Of a stretch of 64,000 nucleotides of DNA, positions 15,866 through 24,706 are shown piece after piece; position 1 is the stretch's first letter, and each line of letters starts with the position of its first letter. The notes under the pieces were generated by a model, which had not been told where the DNA came from, did not search any database, and saw only the letters and a list, made by a program, of their open reading frames with translations. The DNA comes from Pseudomonadota bacterium (GTDB lineage: Bacteria > Pseudomonadota > Gammaproteobacteria > Burkholderiales > Sulfuriferulaceae): assembly GCA_021845925.1 (NCBI GenBank), contig JAJZUW010000009.1, forward strand, positions 34,178 through 98,177, given 5' to 3'. The translations under genes were made by a program, and so were the position numbers.

Positions 15866-16665
15866 GCGACTGGTTTCAGGTAACTGTGCTGGTGGGCGGG
15901 GAAACTGCCATCCTTCACTGCAGCGATATAGTGCTCGATCGCTTGCTGGATACTGGAAGCACCATCCATGAAGTTACGCACAAAGCGAGGCGTCTTCCCG
16001 GGCGTGATGCCCAGCATGTCATACAGAACCAGTACCTGTCCATCACATTCGTTGCCAGCACCAATGCCAATGGTCGGAATTTTGATCCGTTCGGTTGTCT
16101 GTCTGGCCAGCGCCGCCGGGATGGCTTCGAGGACCACCATGCTGGCACCGGCCTGTTCCAGCAGCAAGGCATCGTCGATCAGGCGTTCAGCCGCCGCGGT
16201 TGTTTTGGCCTGAATGCCATATCCGCCACTGGTAAAGACGGACTGGGGCAACAGGCCAAGATGACCACAGACAGGAATGCCGCGCGACGTCAGAAAATGC
16301 ACCGTATCCGCCATGAGTTCGCCGCCTTCCAGCTTGACGCAGTGCGCCCCGCTTGCCATCAGACGCGCAGCGGCGTCAAATGCCTGTCCGGGGCTGGCTT
16401 GATAGCTTCCGAAAGGCAGATCGGCAATGATCAGTGTATTGCGCGTGGCGCGGGCGACGGCAGCCGTGTGATAGGCCATGTCGGACAGGCTGACAGGCAA
16501 TGTGGTCGGTTGCCCTTGAACAACCATGCCCAGCGAATCGCCGACCAGAATGGCATCAATGCCGGCAGATTCCAGCCGGCTGGCGAAACTGGCATCGTAA
16601 CAGGTCAGCATGGCGATTTTTTCGTCCTCGCGACATTTCTGTTGCAGCGACAGCATGGGGCTCAT
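15862..16665 (-). CDS. panB: 3-methyl-2-oxobutanoate hydroxymethyltransferase
   Basis: A 267-aa TIM-barrel enzyme that transfers a hydroxymethyl group from methylene-tetrahydrofolate to ketoisovalerate, giving ketopantoate. Family motifs are AMLTCYDASFASRLESAG, LVGDSLGMVVQGQPTTLPV (Mg-binding Asp), and DLPFGSYQ. The C-terminal part has GIGAGNECDGQVLVLYDMLG. The gene precedes and overlaps panC and follows dgk by seven bases. With panC it forms the pantoate arm of coenzyme A synthesis. Confidence 0.96.
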   Translation of the reverse strand: MSPMLSLQQKCREDEKIAMLTCYDASFASRLESAGIDAILVGDSLGMVVQGQPTTLPVSLSDMAYHTAAVARATRNTLIIADLPFGSYQASPGQAFDAAARLMASGAHCVKLEGGELMADTVHFLTSRGIPVCGHLGLLPQSVFTSGGYGIQAKTTAAAERLIDDALLLEQAGASMVVLEAIPAALARQTTERIKIPTIGIGAGNECDGQVLVLYDMLGITPGKTPRFVRNFMDGASSIQQAIEHYIAAVKDGSFPAHQHSYLKPVA

Positions 16666-16672
16666 GACGGGC

Positions 16673-17320
16673 TTACTCCGACTGGTTGAAAAATTCCCGG
16701 GGGCCTTTCATGGCTGATATGCGATCTACCAGACGCATGAAATCCTGTTCATTGTCCACAAAATTCAGATGTTCGCAATTCACGATGAGCAGCGGTGCGG
16801 CATCATACTGGTGAAAATAGCGTGCATAACTGTCCACGAGCCGATTCAGATAGTCGGTGCTGATCTGCGTTTCATAACTGATGGCGCGTTTGCGGATGCG
16901 CTCCATCAGAATAGCGGGTCTGGCTTGCAGATAGATGACCAGATCCGGTCGGGGGGTCTGCAGCTGGAGTTGCTGGTAAATGTTCTGGTACAGATGGAAT
17001 TCGTCGTCGTCCAGCGTCAGTCTGGCAAACAGAGGGTCCTTGTCGAGCAGAAAGTCGGTCACGACTGGCTGGCTGAACAAATCGGGTTGTTTGAGTCCGC
17101 TGATCTGGGCGCTGCGCTGAAACAGGAAAAACAGTTGCGTGGCCAGCGCATAGCGTTTGGGGTCGCGGTAAAAACGGGCCAGAAAAGGGTTGTCGTCGGC
17201 ATTTTCCAGTAGCAGCCCGGCATTGATCTGGTTCGCCAGACGGTGGGTGAGGCTGGTCTTGCCCGCACCGATCGGGCCTTCGATGGCGATGATGGCGGAT
17301 GGCTTGGACAGAAGGTTCAT
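16673..17320 (-). CDS. dgk: Deoxynucleoside kinase
   Basis: A 215-aa kinase of the dNK/dCK family with P-loop IAIEGPIGAGKTSLTHRLA (about 11-29), ADDNPFLARFYRDPKRYALATQLFFL, which carries the substrate-contacting region, and the arginine-rich lid ERIRKRAISYE. Members phosphorylate deoxyadenosine or deoxyguanosine; which one cannot be decided here. The ATG overlaps the folK stop by four bases. The position between folK and panB is common in betaproteobacteria. Confidence 0.88.
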   Translation of the reverse strand: MNLLSKPSAIIAIEGPIGAGKTSLTHRLANQINAGLLLENADDNPFLARFYRDPKRYALATQLFFLFQRSAQISGLKQPDLFSQPVVTDFLLDKDPLFARLTLDDDEFHLYQNIYQQLQLQTPRPDLVIYLQARPAILMERIRKRAISYETQISTDYLNRLVDSYARYFHQYDAAPLLIVNCEHLNFVDNEQDFMRLVDRISAMKGPREFFNQSE

Positions 17321-17847
17321 GCCGGATGGGTTCCCAGTTTTTCAATGGCCTGGTCAGATACGCCAGCCAGCCAGTCCTGCGCCGCTCCCAGACCGGGAAT
17401 CCGGATGTCAGGGCTGATTTCGAGCAGGGGCAGCAGGACAAACGCACGCTGGTGCATGCGTGGATGGGGAAGATGCAGTTCAGGCGTGTTCAGGCAGATC
17501 TGGTCATAAAGCAGCAAGTCAAGGTCGAGCGTCCGCGGCGCGTTGCTGAACGTGCGCAGCCGGCCAGACCGTTGTTCGATGCCCTGCAGTTCGGCAAGCA
17601 GCTCATCTGGTGTCAGCGAAGTGCTGACACGAATGACTGTGTTGATGAAATCGGGTTGATCCGCATAGCCCAGCGGCGCGCTCCGGTAAAGGGATGCCTG
17701 GCTTTCCAGCCGGACGGCTGGCAGACAGCGGATGGTTTCGATCGCGCACATGATCTGCTGTTCCGGCTGGTCCAGATTGCTGCCTAGCGCGATGTGACAG
17801 CTGACAGCCGCGACTGGTAAATCGCCGCTGGCCATTTGCTCAGTCAT
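17317..17847 (-). CDS. folK: 6-hydroxymethyl-7,8-dihydropterin pyrophosphokinase
   Basis: A 176-aa enzyme that moves pyrophosphate from ATP to hydroxymethyldihydropterin in folate synthesis. It contains the opening HIALGSNLDQPEQQI, YRSAPLGYADQPDFINTVI, and the signature RTLDLDLLLYD with the Mg-binding Asp pair, then LPHPRMHQRAFVLLPLLEI. Start ATG 17847 overlaps the end of pcnB by eight bases. An upstream ATG at 17856 and a longer frame are possible but less likely. Confidence 0.94.
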   Translation of the reverse strand: MTEQMASGDLPVAAVSCHIALGSNLDQPEQQIMCAIETIRCLPAVRLESQASLYRSAPLGYADQPDFINTVIRVSTSLTPDELLAELQGIEQRSGRLRTFSNAPRTLDLDLLLYDQICLNTPELHLPHPRMHQRAFVLLPLLEISPDIRIPGLGAAQDWLAGVSDQAIEKLGTHPA

Positions 17848-19207
17848 GGGTAACATCCGGTTCCGCCGGCGGGTTTGCATTGGGTTTTTTCCGTCGCCGG
17901 CGACGTTTGGCGGGCGCCTTTTCGGTCAGTGCGGCGACCAGATTGTCGCGCAGACTGTCATCGGCATGATAAAACGCTGTCCACCAGTCGGCCAGTTCGC
18001 GCAGGCTGTGGTCTGCTTCTGCGCGTAGCAGCAGGAAATCGTAGCCAGCACGGAACCGTGGATGCGTCACCAGACGCCAGGCCCTGCCTCCGCCACGTTG
18101 CACAAATCGGGGCTGCATGGCCCAGATTTCCTTGATGTTGCCATCCAGCCGGCGTGGTACTGCCAGCCGGCTGCGTTGTTGTTCGAGAACTTCATCCATG
18201 GCGGCGAACAGCGCGGATTGTTCATTTTCGTCGTCGGTCAGCCGTTGTTGCCAGACTGGTTGCAGTGGATGCCACAACAGACTGGCAAACAGGAATGCCG
18301 GTGAGACCGGCTTGCCAGCCTGAACCCGCTGATCGGTGTTGTGCAGCGCGGCGGTGACAAAGCGCTGGCTTTGCTGGTCGTCCAGTAACTGGTCGAGCAT
18401 TGGCATCACGCCATGGTGCAGGCCTTCGGCACGTAACTGGTGAATGGCCCGCACTGCATGACCGGACAGCAACAGCTTGAGCATTTCGTCAAACAGACGG
18501 GCCGGCGGCACATTGGCCAGCAATCCGGCCAGTCCGGCAATGGGTGCGCGGGTGTCGGGTTCAATGTGGAAATCGAGTTTTGCGGCAAAGCGTGCGCAAC
18601 GCAGCATGCGAACCGGATCTTCCCGGTAACGGGTTGCCGGATCGCCAATCATGCGCACCAGGCGTTGGCGAATGTCGGAATAGCCACCGCAATAGTCCCA
18701 GATCTCTTGCTGTTGCGGATCGTAATACAGGGCATTGATCGTGAAATCACGCCGTTCCGCATCGCTTTCCTGGCCGCCAAATACATTGTCACGAAGGATG
18801 CGGCCATGCGGGTCGGTGGTGCGCTCGCCTTCTCCGGGTTCCTGGGTGTGGGCGCGGAAAGTCGAGACTTCAACCGTATCATTGCCGCACATGACATGAA
18901 CAAGACGGAACCGGCGACCAATGATGTGGGCGCGGCGGAACAGGCCTCGCACCTGTTCTGGAGTGGCGTTGGTGGCCACATCGAAATCTTTGGGCCTGGC
19001 TTCGATCATGAGATCACGGATGGCACCGCCAACCACGAATGCCAGATAACCTTGCTGTTGCAGGGTGTCGGTGACATGCAGGGCGCAAGCAGAAATCTGT
19101 TCGCGGCGGATGCCATGCTCTTCCAGCGGAATGCGCCGGAGCGGGCTGGCTGGTTCATCTGCAGTGGATTTTTGCCCAAGCAGGCGCTTGATGAATCGTT
19201 TCAGCAT
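17840..19207 (-). CDS. pcnB: Poly(A) polymerase I
   Basis: A 455-aa class II nucleotidyltransferase that adds poly(A) tails to RNA and promotes decay. The head domain has VVGGAIRDLMIEARPKDFDVATNA with the catalytic DFD, RDFTINALYYDP, and the RNA-binding region MIGDPATRYREDPVRMLRCARFAAKL. The basic C-terminal tail KAPAKRRRRRKKPN is typical of PcnB rather than the related CCA-adding enzyme. It lies 12 bases after the HAD phosphatase gene and overlaps folK. Confidence 0.94.
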   Translation of the reverse strand: MLKRFIKRLLGQKSTADEPASPLRRIPLEEHGIRREQISACALHVTDTLQQQGYLAFVVGGAIRDLMIEARPKDFDVATNATPEQVRGLFRRAHIIGRRFRLVHVMCGNDTVEVSTFRAHTQEPGEGERTTDPHGRILRDNVFGGQESDAERRDFTINALYYDPQQQEIWDYCGGYSDIRQRLVRMIGDPATRYREDPVRMLRCARFAAKLDFHIEPDTRAPIAGLAGLLANVPPARLFDEMLKLLLSGHAVRAIHQLRAEGLHHGVMPMLDQLLDDQQSQRFVTAALHNTDQRVQAGKPVSPAFLFASLLWHPLQPVWQQRLTDDENEQSALFAAMDEVLEQQRSRLAVPRRLDGNIKEIWAMQPRFVQRGGGRAWRLVTHPRFRAGYDFLLLRAEADHSLRELADWWTAFYHADDSLRDNLVAALTEKAPAKRRRRRKKPNANPPAEPDVTHD

Positions 19208-19219
19208 CAGTTTTGACAG

Positions 19220-19888
19220 TCAGTCACCATGCAAGTCGAGCAGCGGCCAGCCATGTGCAGAAGCATGGGCTTTCAGCACCGGATCTGCATTGACTGCCAC
19301 GGGGTGGGTTACGCTGGCGAGCAGAGGCAGGTCATTGCGCGAATCGCTGTAAAACCAGGATTCATCGAAATCGGACAGCTGGTGGCCGAGCCCGCCCAGC
19401 CAGTGATGGAGCCTGCTGATCTTGCCTTCGCGGAAGCTGGGTGTGCCACTGACTTTGCCGGTGAAACGGCCATCAATCTGTTCCGGTTCGGTGGCAATCA
19501 GGTGTCCGATGCCGAAGACTTGTGCGATGGGCCGGGTGACAAAGCTGTTGGTCGCCGTGATGATGGCCACCAGATCGGCATCGGCACGCGCGCGGTCGAC
19601 AAGCTCGCGCGCTGCGCTGGTGATCATGGGCGAAATGCGTTGCTGCATGAAAAGGTCGTGCCAGCGCTGCAACAGTTCCGGATCCCGGTTGGCCAGCGGG
19701 GCAAGCTGGAATGCCAGAAAAGCGTCGATATCGAGCGTACCCTCCTGGTACTGGCGATAAAATTCCTGATTGCGTGCTTCGTACAGATCGCGGTCGACAA
19801 TGCCCTGGTCGACCAGGAACTGTCCCCACGCGTAGTCCGAATCACCCTTGAGCAGGGTGTTGTCCAGATCAAACAAGACCAGCTTCAT
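19220..19888 (-). CDS. HAD-IB family phosphatase
   Basis: A 222-aa haloacid dehalogenase-type hydrolase. Motif I is FDLDNTLLKGDSDYAWG at residues 5-21 (nucleophile Asp), motif II is the Thr in IITATNSFVTRPIAQ, and motif III/IV is in WFYSDSRNDLPLLASV. The layout is that of the SerB-like HAD-IB branch often placed next to pcnB in betaproteobacteria. The substrate is not known. The frame extends upstream into bamD, but MKLVLFDLDNTLL at 19888 is clearly the start. Confidence 0.9.
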   Translation of the reverse strand: MKLVLFDLDNTLLKGDSDYAWGQFLVDQGIVDRDLYEARNQEFYRQYQEGTLDIDAFLAFQLAPLANRDPELLQRWHDLFMQQRISPMITSAARELVDRARADADLVAIITATNSFVTRPIAQVFGIGHLIATEPEQIDGRFTGKVSGTPSFREGKISRLHHWLGGLGHQLSDFDESWFYSDSRNDLPLLASVTHPVAVNADPVLKAHASAHGWPLLDLHGD

Positions 19889-19904
19889 GCGTTGGCTGTC
19901 CGGT

Positions 19905-20777
19905 TCATGAGGCCCAGAACTTCCACCAGCTCCTGGGCGGCTGCAGGCTGCCGCGGAACTGCAACGGCTGTTTGTCATCCAGCCACTTGCTGTTAGGGAA
20001 GTTGAGGCGCAACACGTTGAGCGCCTGTCCGGACAGGTCATTTGCTCCCAGTTTGGCGTATGAGCGTGCCATGACCGCGAGCGCCAGCTCATTGATGGGG
20101 GCCTGCGGATAGGTTTGCAGCGAATCTTCCGCACGGGCGGCTGCCGCTACCCAGGATTTGCGGTTGTAATAGTAAATGGCAATGTGGATTTCGTGTTCGG
20201 CCAGCAGGTTGACTAGTAGCTGCATGCGCTGGATGGCGTCTGGCGTGTAGCGGCTGTCCGGATAGCGTTTGGTCAGCTCGCGGAATGTATCAAACGATTT
20301 TTTCAGGTTGACTGTGTCCCGTTCGGACGGATCCTGTGCCGCAACATCCGAAAACACGGTGGTGTCAGCAACGAAGTTTGACAGTCCTTTCAGGTAGTAT
20401 GCATAATCGACGTCGGGGTTGTTCGGGTGCATCTTGATGAACCGGTCACAGGCTTCGACCGCAGAAGCCGGTTCGCTGTTCTTGTAGTGGGCGTAGGCAA
20501 CCTCAAGCTGGGCCTGTTCGGCGTAATGGCCGTATGGGTAGCGGGATTCCAGGGATTCAAAAAGCTTGATGGCTGCCGAATAGTTGCTGCTGTTCAGTTC
20601 ATGCATGCCCTGTACGAACAGTCGTTGCGCCGACCAGTTGCTGGTTTCGTCGGAATCCTTTTTCTTGTCGGAAGCGCAGCCACCGAGCAGCAAGGCAGCA
20701 GAGAGAATCATGCAGGCTGTGATTCCGGCTGCGGAGGTGGGAAAGCGCGTACGAACAACAGGCAGTTTCAGTTTCAT
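19905..20777 (-). CDS. bamD: Outer membrane assembly lipoprotein BamD
   Basis: A 290-aa lipoprotein of the BAM complex that inserts beta-barrel proteins into the outer membrane. The signal ends LLLGGC (lipobox Cys at about 34). TPR-like repeats follow, for example YSAAIKLFESLESRYPYGHYAEQAQLEVAYAHYK and the conserved PDVDYAYYLKGLSNF, and ERDTVNLKKSFDTFRELTKRYPDSRY. The C-terminus PPRSWWKFWAS is somewhat extended. It heads the minus-strand operon and is divergent from rluD, whose start overlaps it by two bases. Confidence 0.95.
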   Translation of the reverse strand: MKLKLPVVRTRFPTSAAGITACMILSAALLLGGCASDKKKDSDETSNWSAQRLFVQGMHELNSSNYSAAIKLFESLESRYPYGHYAEQAQLEVAYAHYKNSEPASAVEACDRFIKMHPNNPDVDYAYYLKGLSNFVADTTVFSDVAAQDPSERDTVNLKKSFDTFRELTKRYPDSRYTPDAIQRMQLLVNLLAEHEIHIAIYYYNRKSWVAAAARAEDSLQTYPQAPINELALAVMARSYAKLGANDLSGQALNVLRLNFPNSKWLDDKQPLQFRGSLQPPRSWWKFWAS

Positions 20778-21765
20778 GACTTCGTCCGGAAAACAATTCG
20801 CCGATTATACAATAAAGCAGTCGCCTGTCATTGAATTACAGGCATCCCCGGACGCAGCAGGTTCCAGAGTGGATGTGGTGCTGGCCGCCATGTTGCCGGA
20901 ATACTCGCGCAGCCGGATCCAGGAATGGATACGTCAGGGCGAAGTATTGCTGGATGACAGGCCGGTAACCAGCCCGGGGCAGCGCATGCGCGGCGGCGAG
21001 CTTGTCCGCGTGCGCGTGGAGGCGCATCCGGCAGAACTGCCCTCACAACCTCAGGAAATCGGCATAGACGTGGTCTATGAAGACGACTGGCTGATTGTGC
21101 TGAACAAGCCAGCCGGTCTGGTCGTTCATCCTGGCAATGGCAATTGGGATGGTACGTTGCTGAACGGGTTGCTGCACCATGTTCCCGCATTGGCAACCAT
21201 TCCACGAGCAGGTATCGTGCACCGGCTGGACAAGGATACCAGCGGTCTGATGGTGGTGGCGAAGACCCTGGTTGCGCAAACGGCATTGGTTCGCCAGTTG
21301 CAGGCGCGGACTGTCAAACGCGAATATCTTGCCATTGTGCACGGTGAAGTCATGCAGGCGGGCGTGGTGGATGAGCCGCTCGGACGTCATGCCAGTCAGC
21401 GCACACGCATGGCAGTCCAGTTGCCGGGACGTGGCAAGGAGGCGGTCACCCATTACCAGATCGAACGGCGTTTGCCGGGTCATACCCTGTTGCGCTGCAG
21501 GCTGGAAACCGGACGCACACATCAGATCCGGGTGCATATGCAACACATTGGATATCCTCTGGTTGGCGATCCCGTGTATCATGACCGGCGAACCCGGAAG
21601 TCCGCTTGCGAGCAGGCGTTTCATCGCCAGGCATTGCACGCCGTTCGTCTGGGACTGCAGCATCCGGCGACTGGTGAGCCCATGGTCTGGGAACGGGATC
21701 CGCCCGACGATTTTCTCCATTTGCTGCAGTGCTTGTCGGAGACTGTCGATGGCTCCGTTTCCTGA
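20776..21765 (+). CDS. rluD: 23S rRNA pseudouridine synthase RluD
   Basis: A 329-aa enzyme that makes pseudouridines in helix 69 of 23S rRNA. An N-terminal S4 RNA-binding domain (SRSRIQEWIRQGEVLLDD...) precedes the catalytic domain with LNKPAGLVVHPG, the catalytic Asp in GIVHRLDKDTSGLMVVAKT, and RLETGRTHQIRVHMQHIGYPLVGDP. The start is taken as ATG 20776 since no start codon follows in frame before the S4 domain. No good ribosome site is visible, and the start overlaps the divergent bamD start. pgeF follows after eight bases, a common bacterial pair. Confidence 0.94.
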   Translation: MTSSGKQFADYTIKQSPVIELQASPDAAGSRVDVVLAAMLPEYSRSRIQEWIRQGEVLLDDRPVTSPGQRMRGGELVRVRVEAHPAELPSQPQEIGIDVVYEDDWLIVLNKPAGLVVHPGNGNWDGTLLNGLLHHVPALATIPRAGIVHRLDKDTSGLMVVAKTLVAQTALVRQLQARTVKREYLAIVHGEVMQAGVVDEPLGRHASQRTRMAVQLPGRGKEAVTHYQIERRLPGHTLLRCRLETGRTHQIRVHMQHIGYPLVGDPVYHDRRTRKSACEQAFHRQALHAVRLGLQHPATGEPMVWERDPPDDFLHLLQCLSETVDGSVS

Positions 21766-21773
21766 TGGACTGA

Positions 21774-22517
21774 ATGGATGCAGTGATGGCTGGTACCTGG
21801 ATTTATCCTGATTGGCCTGCTCCCGTACGGGTGCGGGCGTTGTCGACAACTCGCCAGGGCGGTGTCAGCAGGGGCAAGTGGGACGGATTGAATCTGGCCG
21901 AGCATGTTGGGGATAACCCGATCGACGTGGCAGAAAACCGGACCCGGCTGCGGGAAATGCTGCCTGCAGAGCCGCGCTGGCTGAATCAGGTTCATGGTGT
22001 GACGGTGGCTTATGCCGACGTATTGCGCGAAGTGGTCGCGGCGGATGCCGCGATAGCGCGTCACCGGCATACGGTTTGTGCCGTGATGACGGCTGATTGC
22101 CTGCCGGTGCTGTTCTGTGATGAAGATGCCAGCGTGGTGGGCGTGGCGCATGCAGGCTGGCGCGGCCTGCATGCCGGTGTGCTCGAAGACACACTGGCCT
22201 GCATGGAGGTTGATCCGGCCAAGGTCATGGTTTGGCTTGGTCCTGGCATCGGCGGCAATGACTACGAAGTGGGTAGTGAGGTGAAGGACGCTTTTGTGGC
22301 CGATATGCCGCAAGCCATTGCCGCTTTCCGCATGTCCGTCCGTGAAGGGAAATGGCTGGCCGATCTGGGCATGCTGGCCCGTTTGCGACTCCGGCAGCAG
22401 GGCGTGCTGCGGATTTACGGTGGCGATTTCAGCACATTTGCCGATCCAGAGAGATTCTATTCCTATCGGCGGGACGGAGTGACCGGGCGGATGGCAACGC
22501 TGATCTGGCTGGATTAG
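21774..22517 (+). CDS. pgeF: Purine nucleoside phosphorylase / polyphenol oxidase family (PgeF/YfiH)
   Basis: A 247-aa multicopper-oxidase-like (DUF152) protein. Conserved metal-site motifs are LNLAEHVGD, WLNQVHGV, MTADCLPVLFCD and VGVAHAGWRGLHAGVL. Members have been described as laccase-like enzymes, purine nucleoside phosphorylases, and a peptidoglycan editing factor, so the in vivo role is not certain. Starts at 21774 or 21786 are both possible. The stop codon TAG is also the first three bases of the inverted-repeat element that follows. Confidence 0.9.
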   Translation: MDAVMAGTWIYPDWPAPVRVRALSTTRQGGVSRGKWDGLNLAEHVGDNPIDVAENRTRLREMLPAEPRWLNQVHGVTVAYADVLREVVAADAAIARHRHTVCAVMTADCLPVLFCDEDASVVGVAHAGWRGLHAGVLEDTLACMEVDPAKVMVWLGPGIGGNDYEVGSEVKDAFVADMPQAIAAFRMSVREGKWLADLGMLARLRLRQQGVLRIYGGDFSTFADPERFYSYRRDGVTGRMATLIWLD

Positions 22518-22661
22518 CAGGCTGTTGAAAAAACGTCATGAGCGCAGACAAGACAAGGCGAAAAAAGGTGAAAAACCGGAGTTTACAAGCAGTAAATGAG
22601 GATTTTGAACCATTTTTCAACGCCGAATTGTCAAGCGCAATCGTTTTTCAGTAGCCTGTTA
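22515..22661. repeat. 147-bp imperfect inverted-repeat (MITE-like) element
   Basis: The ends TAGCAGGCTGTTGAAAAA and TTTTTCAGTAGCCTGTTA are imperfect inverted repeats (15 of 18 positions pair). Just inside, GCGCAGACAAGACAAGGCG pairs loosely with a second arm that ends TTGTCAAGCGC. In the middle is a small hairpin, TTTAC-AAGCA-GTAAA. It holds no reading frame. It exactly fills the gap between two converging genes, overlapping the pgeF stop and ending one base before the next stop. It may be a miniature transposable element or act as a two-way terminator. Confidence 0.8.
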
Positions 22662-22662
22662 G

Positions 22663-22860
22663 TCAGTCGGATGATTCATCGTCCCCGGCGTTTTCCAGCA
22701 ATTGCCTGCGTCGTCTGCGCGTGGCAGTGTTGAGCAGGTAGTATACGACCCAGAGTCCGGTTCCGCCGAACAGTACAAGCAGAATTTCGCTACCGAGGCT
22801 GGGTGCGGTCAGGATCATCATGATCCAGAGATAAAGCAATGCGATGAAAACGATATACAT
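22663..22860 (-). CDS. Small membrane protein, unknown
   Basis: A 65-aa protein with two hydrophobic segments ([18 protein letters not shown] and [18 protein letters not shown]), then a strongly basic RRRRRQ stretch and an acidic tail [10 protein letters not shown]. This suggests a small inner-membrane protein with a cytoplasmic tail. The ATG at 22860 has GGA six bases upstream and is divergent from rimO with nine bases between starts. It converges on pgeF across the inverted-repeat element. I do not recognise a named family. Confidence 0.7.
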   Translation of the reverse strand: MYIVFIALLYLWIMMILTAPSLGSEILLVLFGGTGLWVVYYLLNTATRRRRRQLLENAGDDESSD

Positions 22861-22869
22861 GGTGATCCA

Positions 22870-24216
22870 ATGACTAAAATTGATGCTGGCAATTCACGTC
22901 CGCCCAAGATTGGCTTCGTCTCGCTGGGATGCCCGAAGGCCACTTCTGATTCAGAACGTATTCTCACCGAATTACGGGCAGAGGGATATCTGATTGCGCC
23001 TGATTATGCCGGTTCTGATCTGGTGGTTGTCAATACCTGTGGTTTTATTGACGATGCGGTGGCGGAATCGCTGGATGCCATTGGCGAGGCGTTGGCCGAA
23101 AACGGCAAAGTCATTGTCACTGGCTGCCTTGGCGCGCGCGAGGAGATCATTCGCAGCAATCACCCGGCTGTGCTGGCCATTACCGGGCCGCATGATACAG
23201 CGGGGGTCATGCAGGCAGTGCATGCGCATTTGCCGCGCCGTCACGATCCGCATCTGGATCTGGTTCCGCCGCAGGGTATCCGCCTGACTCCTCCGCATTA
23301 TGCGTATCTAAAAATTTCCGAAGGCTGCAACCACCGTTGCAGTTTCTGCATCATTCCGTCGATGCGCGGCGATCTGGTCAGTCGGCCGATTGGTGAAGTC
23401 ATGCAGGAAGCCGAGCGCCTGGTGGATGCTGGTGTTCGCGAGTTGCTGGTGATTTCGCAGGATACCAGTGCCTATGGCGTGGATATGCGCTATCGCACTG
23501 GTTTCTGGCATGGTCGTCCGCTGAAAACGCGAATGACCGAACTGGTGACTGCCTTGTCCGAGCTGGATGTGTGGGTCAGGCTGCACTATGTCTACCCATA
23601 CCCGCATGTGGACGAAGTGATCCCGCTGATGGCGGAAGGCAAGGTGTTGCCGTATCTGGACATTCCGTTCCAGCACGCCAGTCCGCGTATTTTGCAGGCC
23701 ATGAAACGGCCGGCCGCAGCAGAGAACACGCTGGCACGCATTCGCGCCTGGCGGGAAATCTGTCCAGAGCTGGTGATCCGGTCGACATTCATTACCGGAT
23801 TTCCTGGCGAGACGGAAGACGACTTTGCGATGTTGCTGGATTTTTTGCAGGAAGCCCGTCTGGATCGGGTGGGTTGTTTCCCGTATTCGGCTGTGGCTGG
23901 AGCCGCTGCTAACCAGTTGCCTGGGCAGGTGGATGAAGAAATCCGGTTGGAACGGCGCGATCGCCTGATGGAACTGCAGTCTGATATCAGTGCCGCACGG
24001 CTGGCCGAACGGGTTGGCATGCAAATGACGGTTCTGGTCGACGAAGTCACTGACGAAGGCGTGATTGCGCGCAGTTACGCCGACGCACCAGAAATTGATG
24101 GTGTCGTCATCATCGAAAATGCAGATGCCGATCTGGCGGTTGGCGACATGGTGTCGGTGGTGATTACCGACAGTGGCGAGTACGATTTGTGGGCGGAACT
24201 GGCCGAAGATGAATGA
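22870..24216 (+). CDS. rimO: Ribosomal protein S12 methylthiotransferase RimO
   Basis: A 448-aa radical SAM enzyme that adds a methylthio group to an Asp of ribosomal protein S12. The N-terminal UPF0004 domain has [24 protein letters not shown] and GCLGAR, whose Cys residues hold the second iron-sulfur cluster. The radical SAM site is [15 protein letters not shown] (CxxxCxxC). A C-terminal TRAM domain ends the protein. SLGCPK and the length favour RimO over MiaB. Start ATG 22870 gives the family N-terminus; the longer upstream frame runs through the divergent small gene and is rejected. Confidence 0.95.
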   Translation: MTKIDAGNSRPPKIGFVSLGCPKATSDSERILTELRAEGYLIAPDYAGSDLVVVNTCGFIDDAVAESLDAIGEALAENGKVIVTGCLGAREEIIRSNHPAVLAITGPHDTAGVMQAVHAHLPRRHDPHLDLVPPQGIRLTPPHYAYLKISEGCNHRCSFCIIPSMRGDLVSRPIGEVMQEAERLVDAGVRELLVISQDTSAYGVDMRYRTGFWHGRPLKTRMTELVTALSELDVWVRLHYVYPYPHVDEVIPLMAEGKVLPYLDIPFQHASPRILQAMKRPAAAENTLARIRAWREICPELVIRSTFITGFPGETEDDFAMLLDFLQEARLDRVGCFPYSAVAGAAANQLPGQVDEEIRLERRDRLMELQSDISAARLAERVGMQMTVLVDEVTDEGVIARSYADAPEIDGVVIIENADADLAVGDMVSVVITDSGEYDLWAELAEDE

Positions 24217-24232
24217 TGGTCTGGCGTTGCAG

Positions 24233-24706
24233 TCAGCCGGTGACGAAGCCGCGTTTGCGGTTTCCGGCTGCCTGACTGGTTTGCCCATCCGGGCCGTACA
24301 GTGAAGCGTTGCGACCGGACAGGATATCCAGTGCGCTGCGGTAGCGCCCCAGCTGGGTATTGATCATCAGGCCATTGGTGTTGTTGAGGTTGCGTGCGGA
24401 ACGAACCCGGTCAATCAGTTTTTCCCAGATATCGTGCAGTTCGGGGTCGGGGTGACGGTTCAGGTATTCCTGCATGCCGGCCTCTTCGGCCGCGCAGCCC
24501 GCTTCTCCGAGAAGTGCGTGTCGCTGGCTGGCCAGTTGCGCCAGATTGGCAATATGACGGGCTTTCTGTTCGATGACCTGGCCGATGTCATGAATCCTGG
24601 CCTCTACCAGTAGTTCCTGTTCTTTGCGGATGAGGTCGAGCAGGTCGTCCATGACGCGGATTTCCTGGCCAATCTGTTGATGCAGGCGAATGTCCGGGCC
24701 GGTCAT
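24233..24706 (-). CDS. flgN: Flagellar export chaperone FlgN
   Basis: A 157-aa largely helical protein of the FlgN family, the cytosolic chaperone of the hook-filament junction proteins FlgK and FlgL. The helical stretch MDDLLDLIRKEQELLVEARIHDI and the family-type NNTNGLMINTQLGRYRSALDIL near the C-terminus support the call, as does its overlap with flgM (four bases, ATGA). It converges on rimO with 16 bases between stops. Confidence 0.88.
   Translation of the reverse strand: MTGPDIRLHQQIGQEIRVMDDLLDLIRKEQELLVEARIHDIGQVIEQKARHIANLAQLASQRHALLGEAGCAAEEAGMQEYLNRHPDPELHDIWEKLIDRVRSARNLNNTNGLMINTQLGRYRSALDILSGRNASLYGPDGQTSQAAGNRKRGFVTG

Noticed and set aside
22515-22661. Complete insertion sequence
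   Set aside because: Terminal repeats are present but there is no transposase frame and no obvious target duplication.
23308-24288. 326-codon open frame opposite rimO
   Set aside because: Antisense shadow of rimO; Gln/His-rich composition typical of reversed coding strand.
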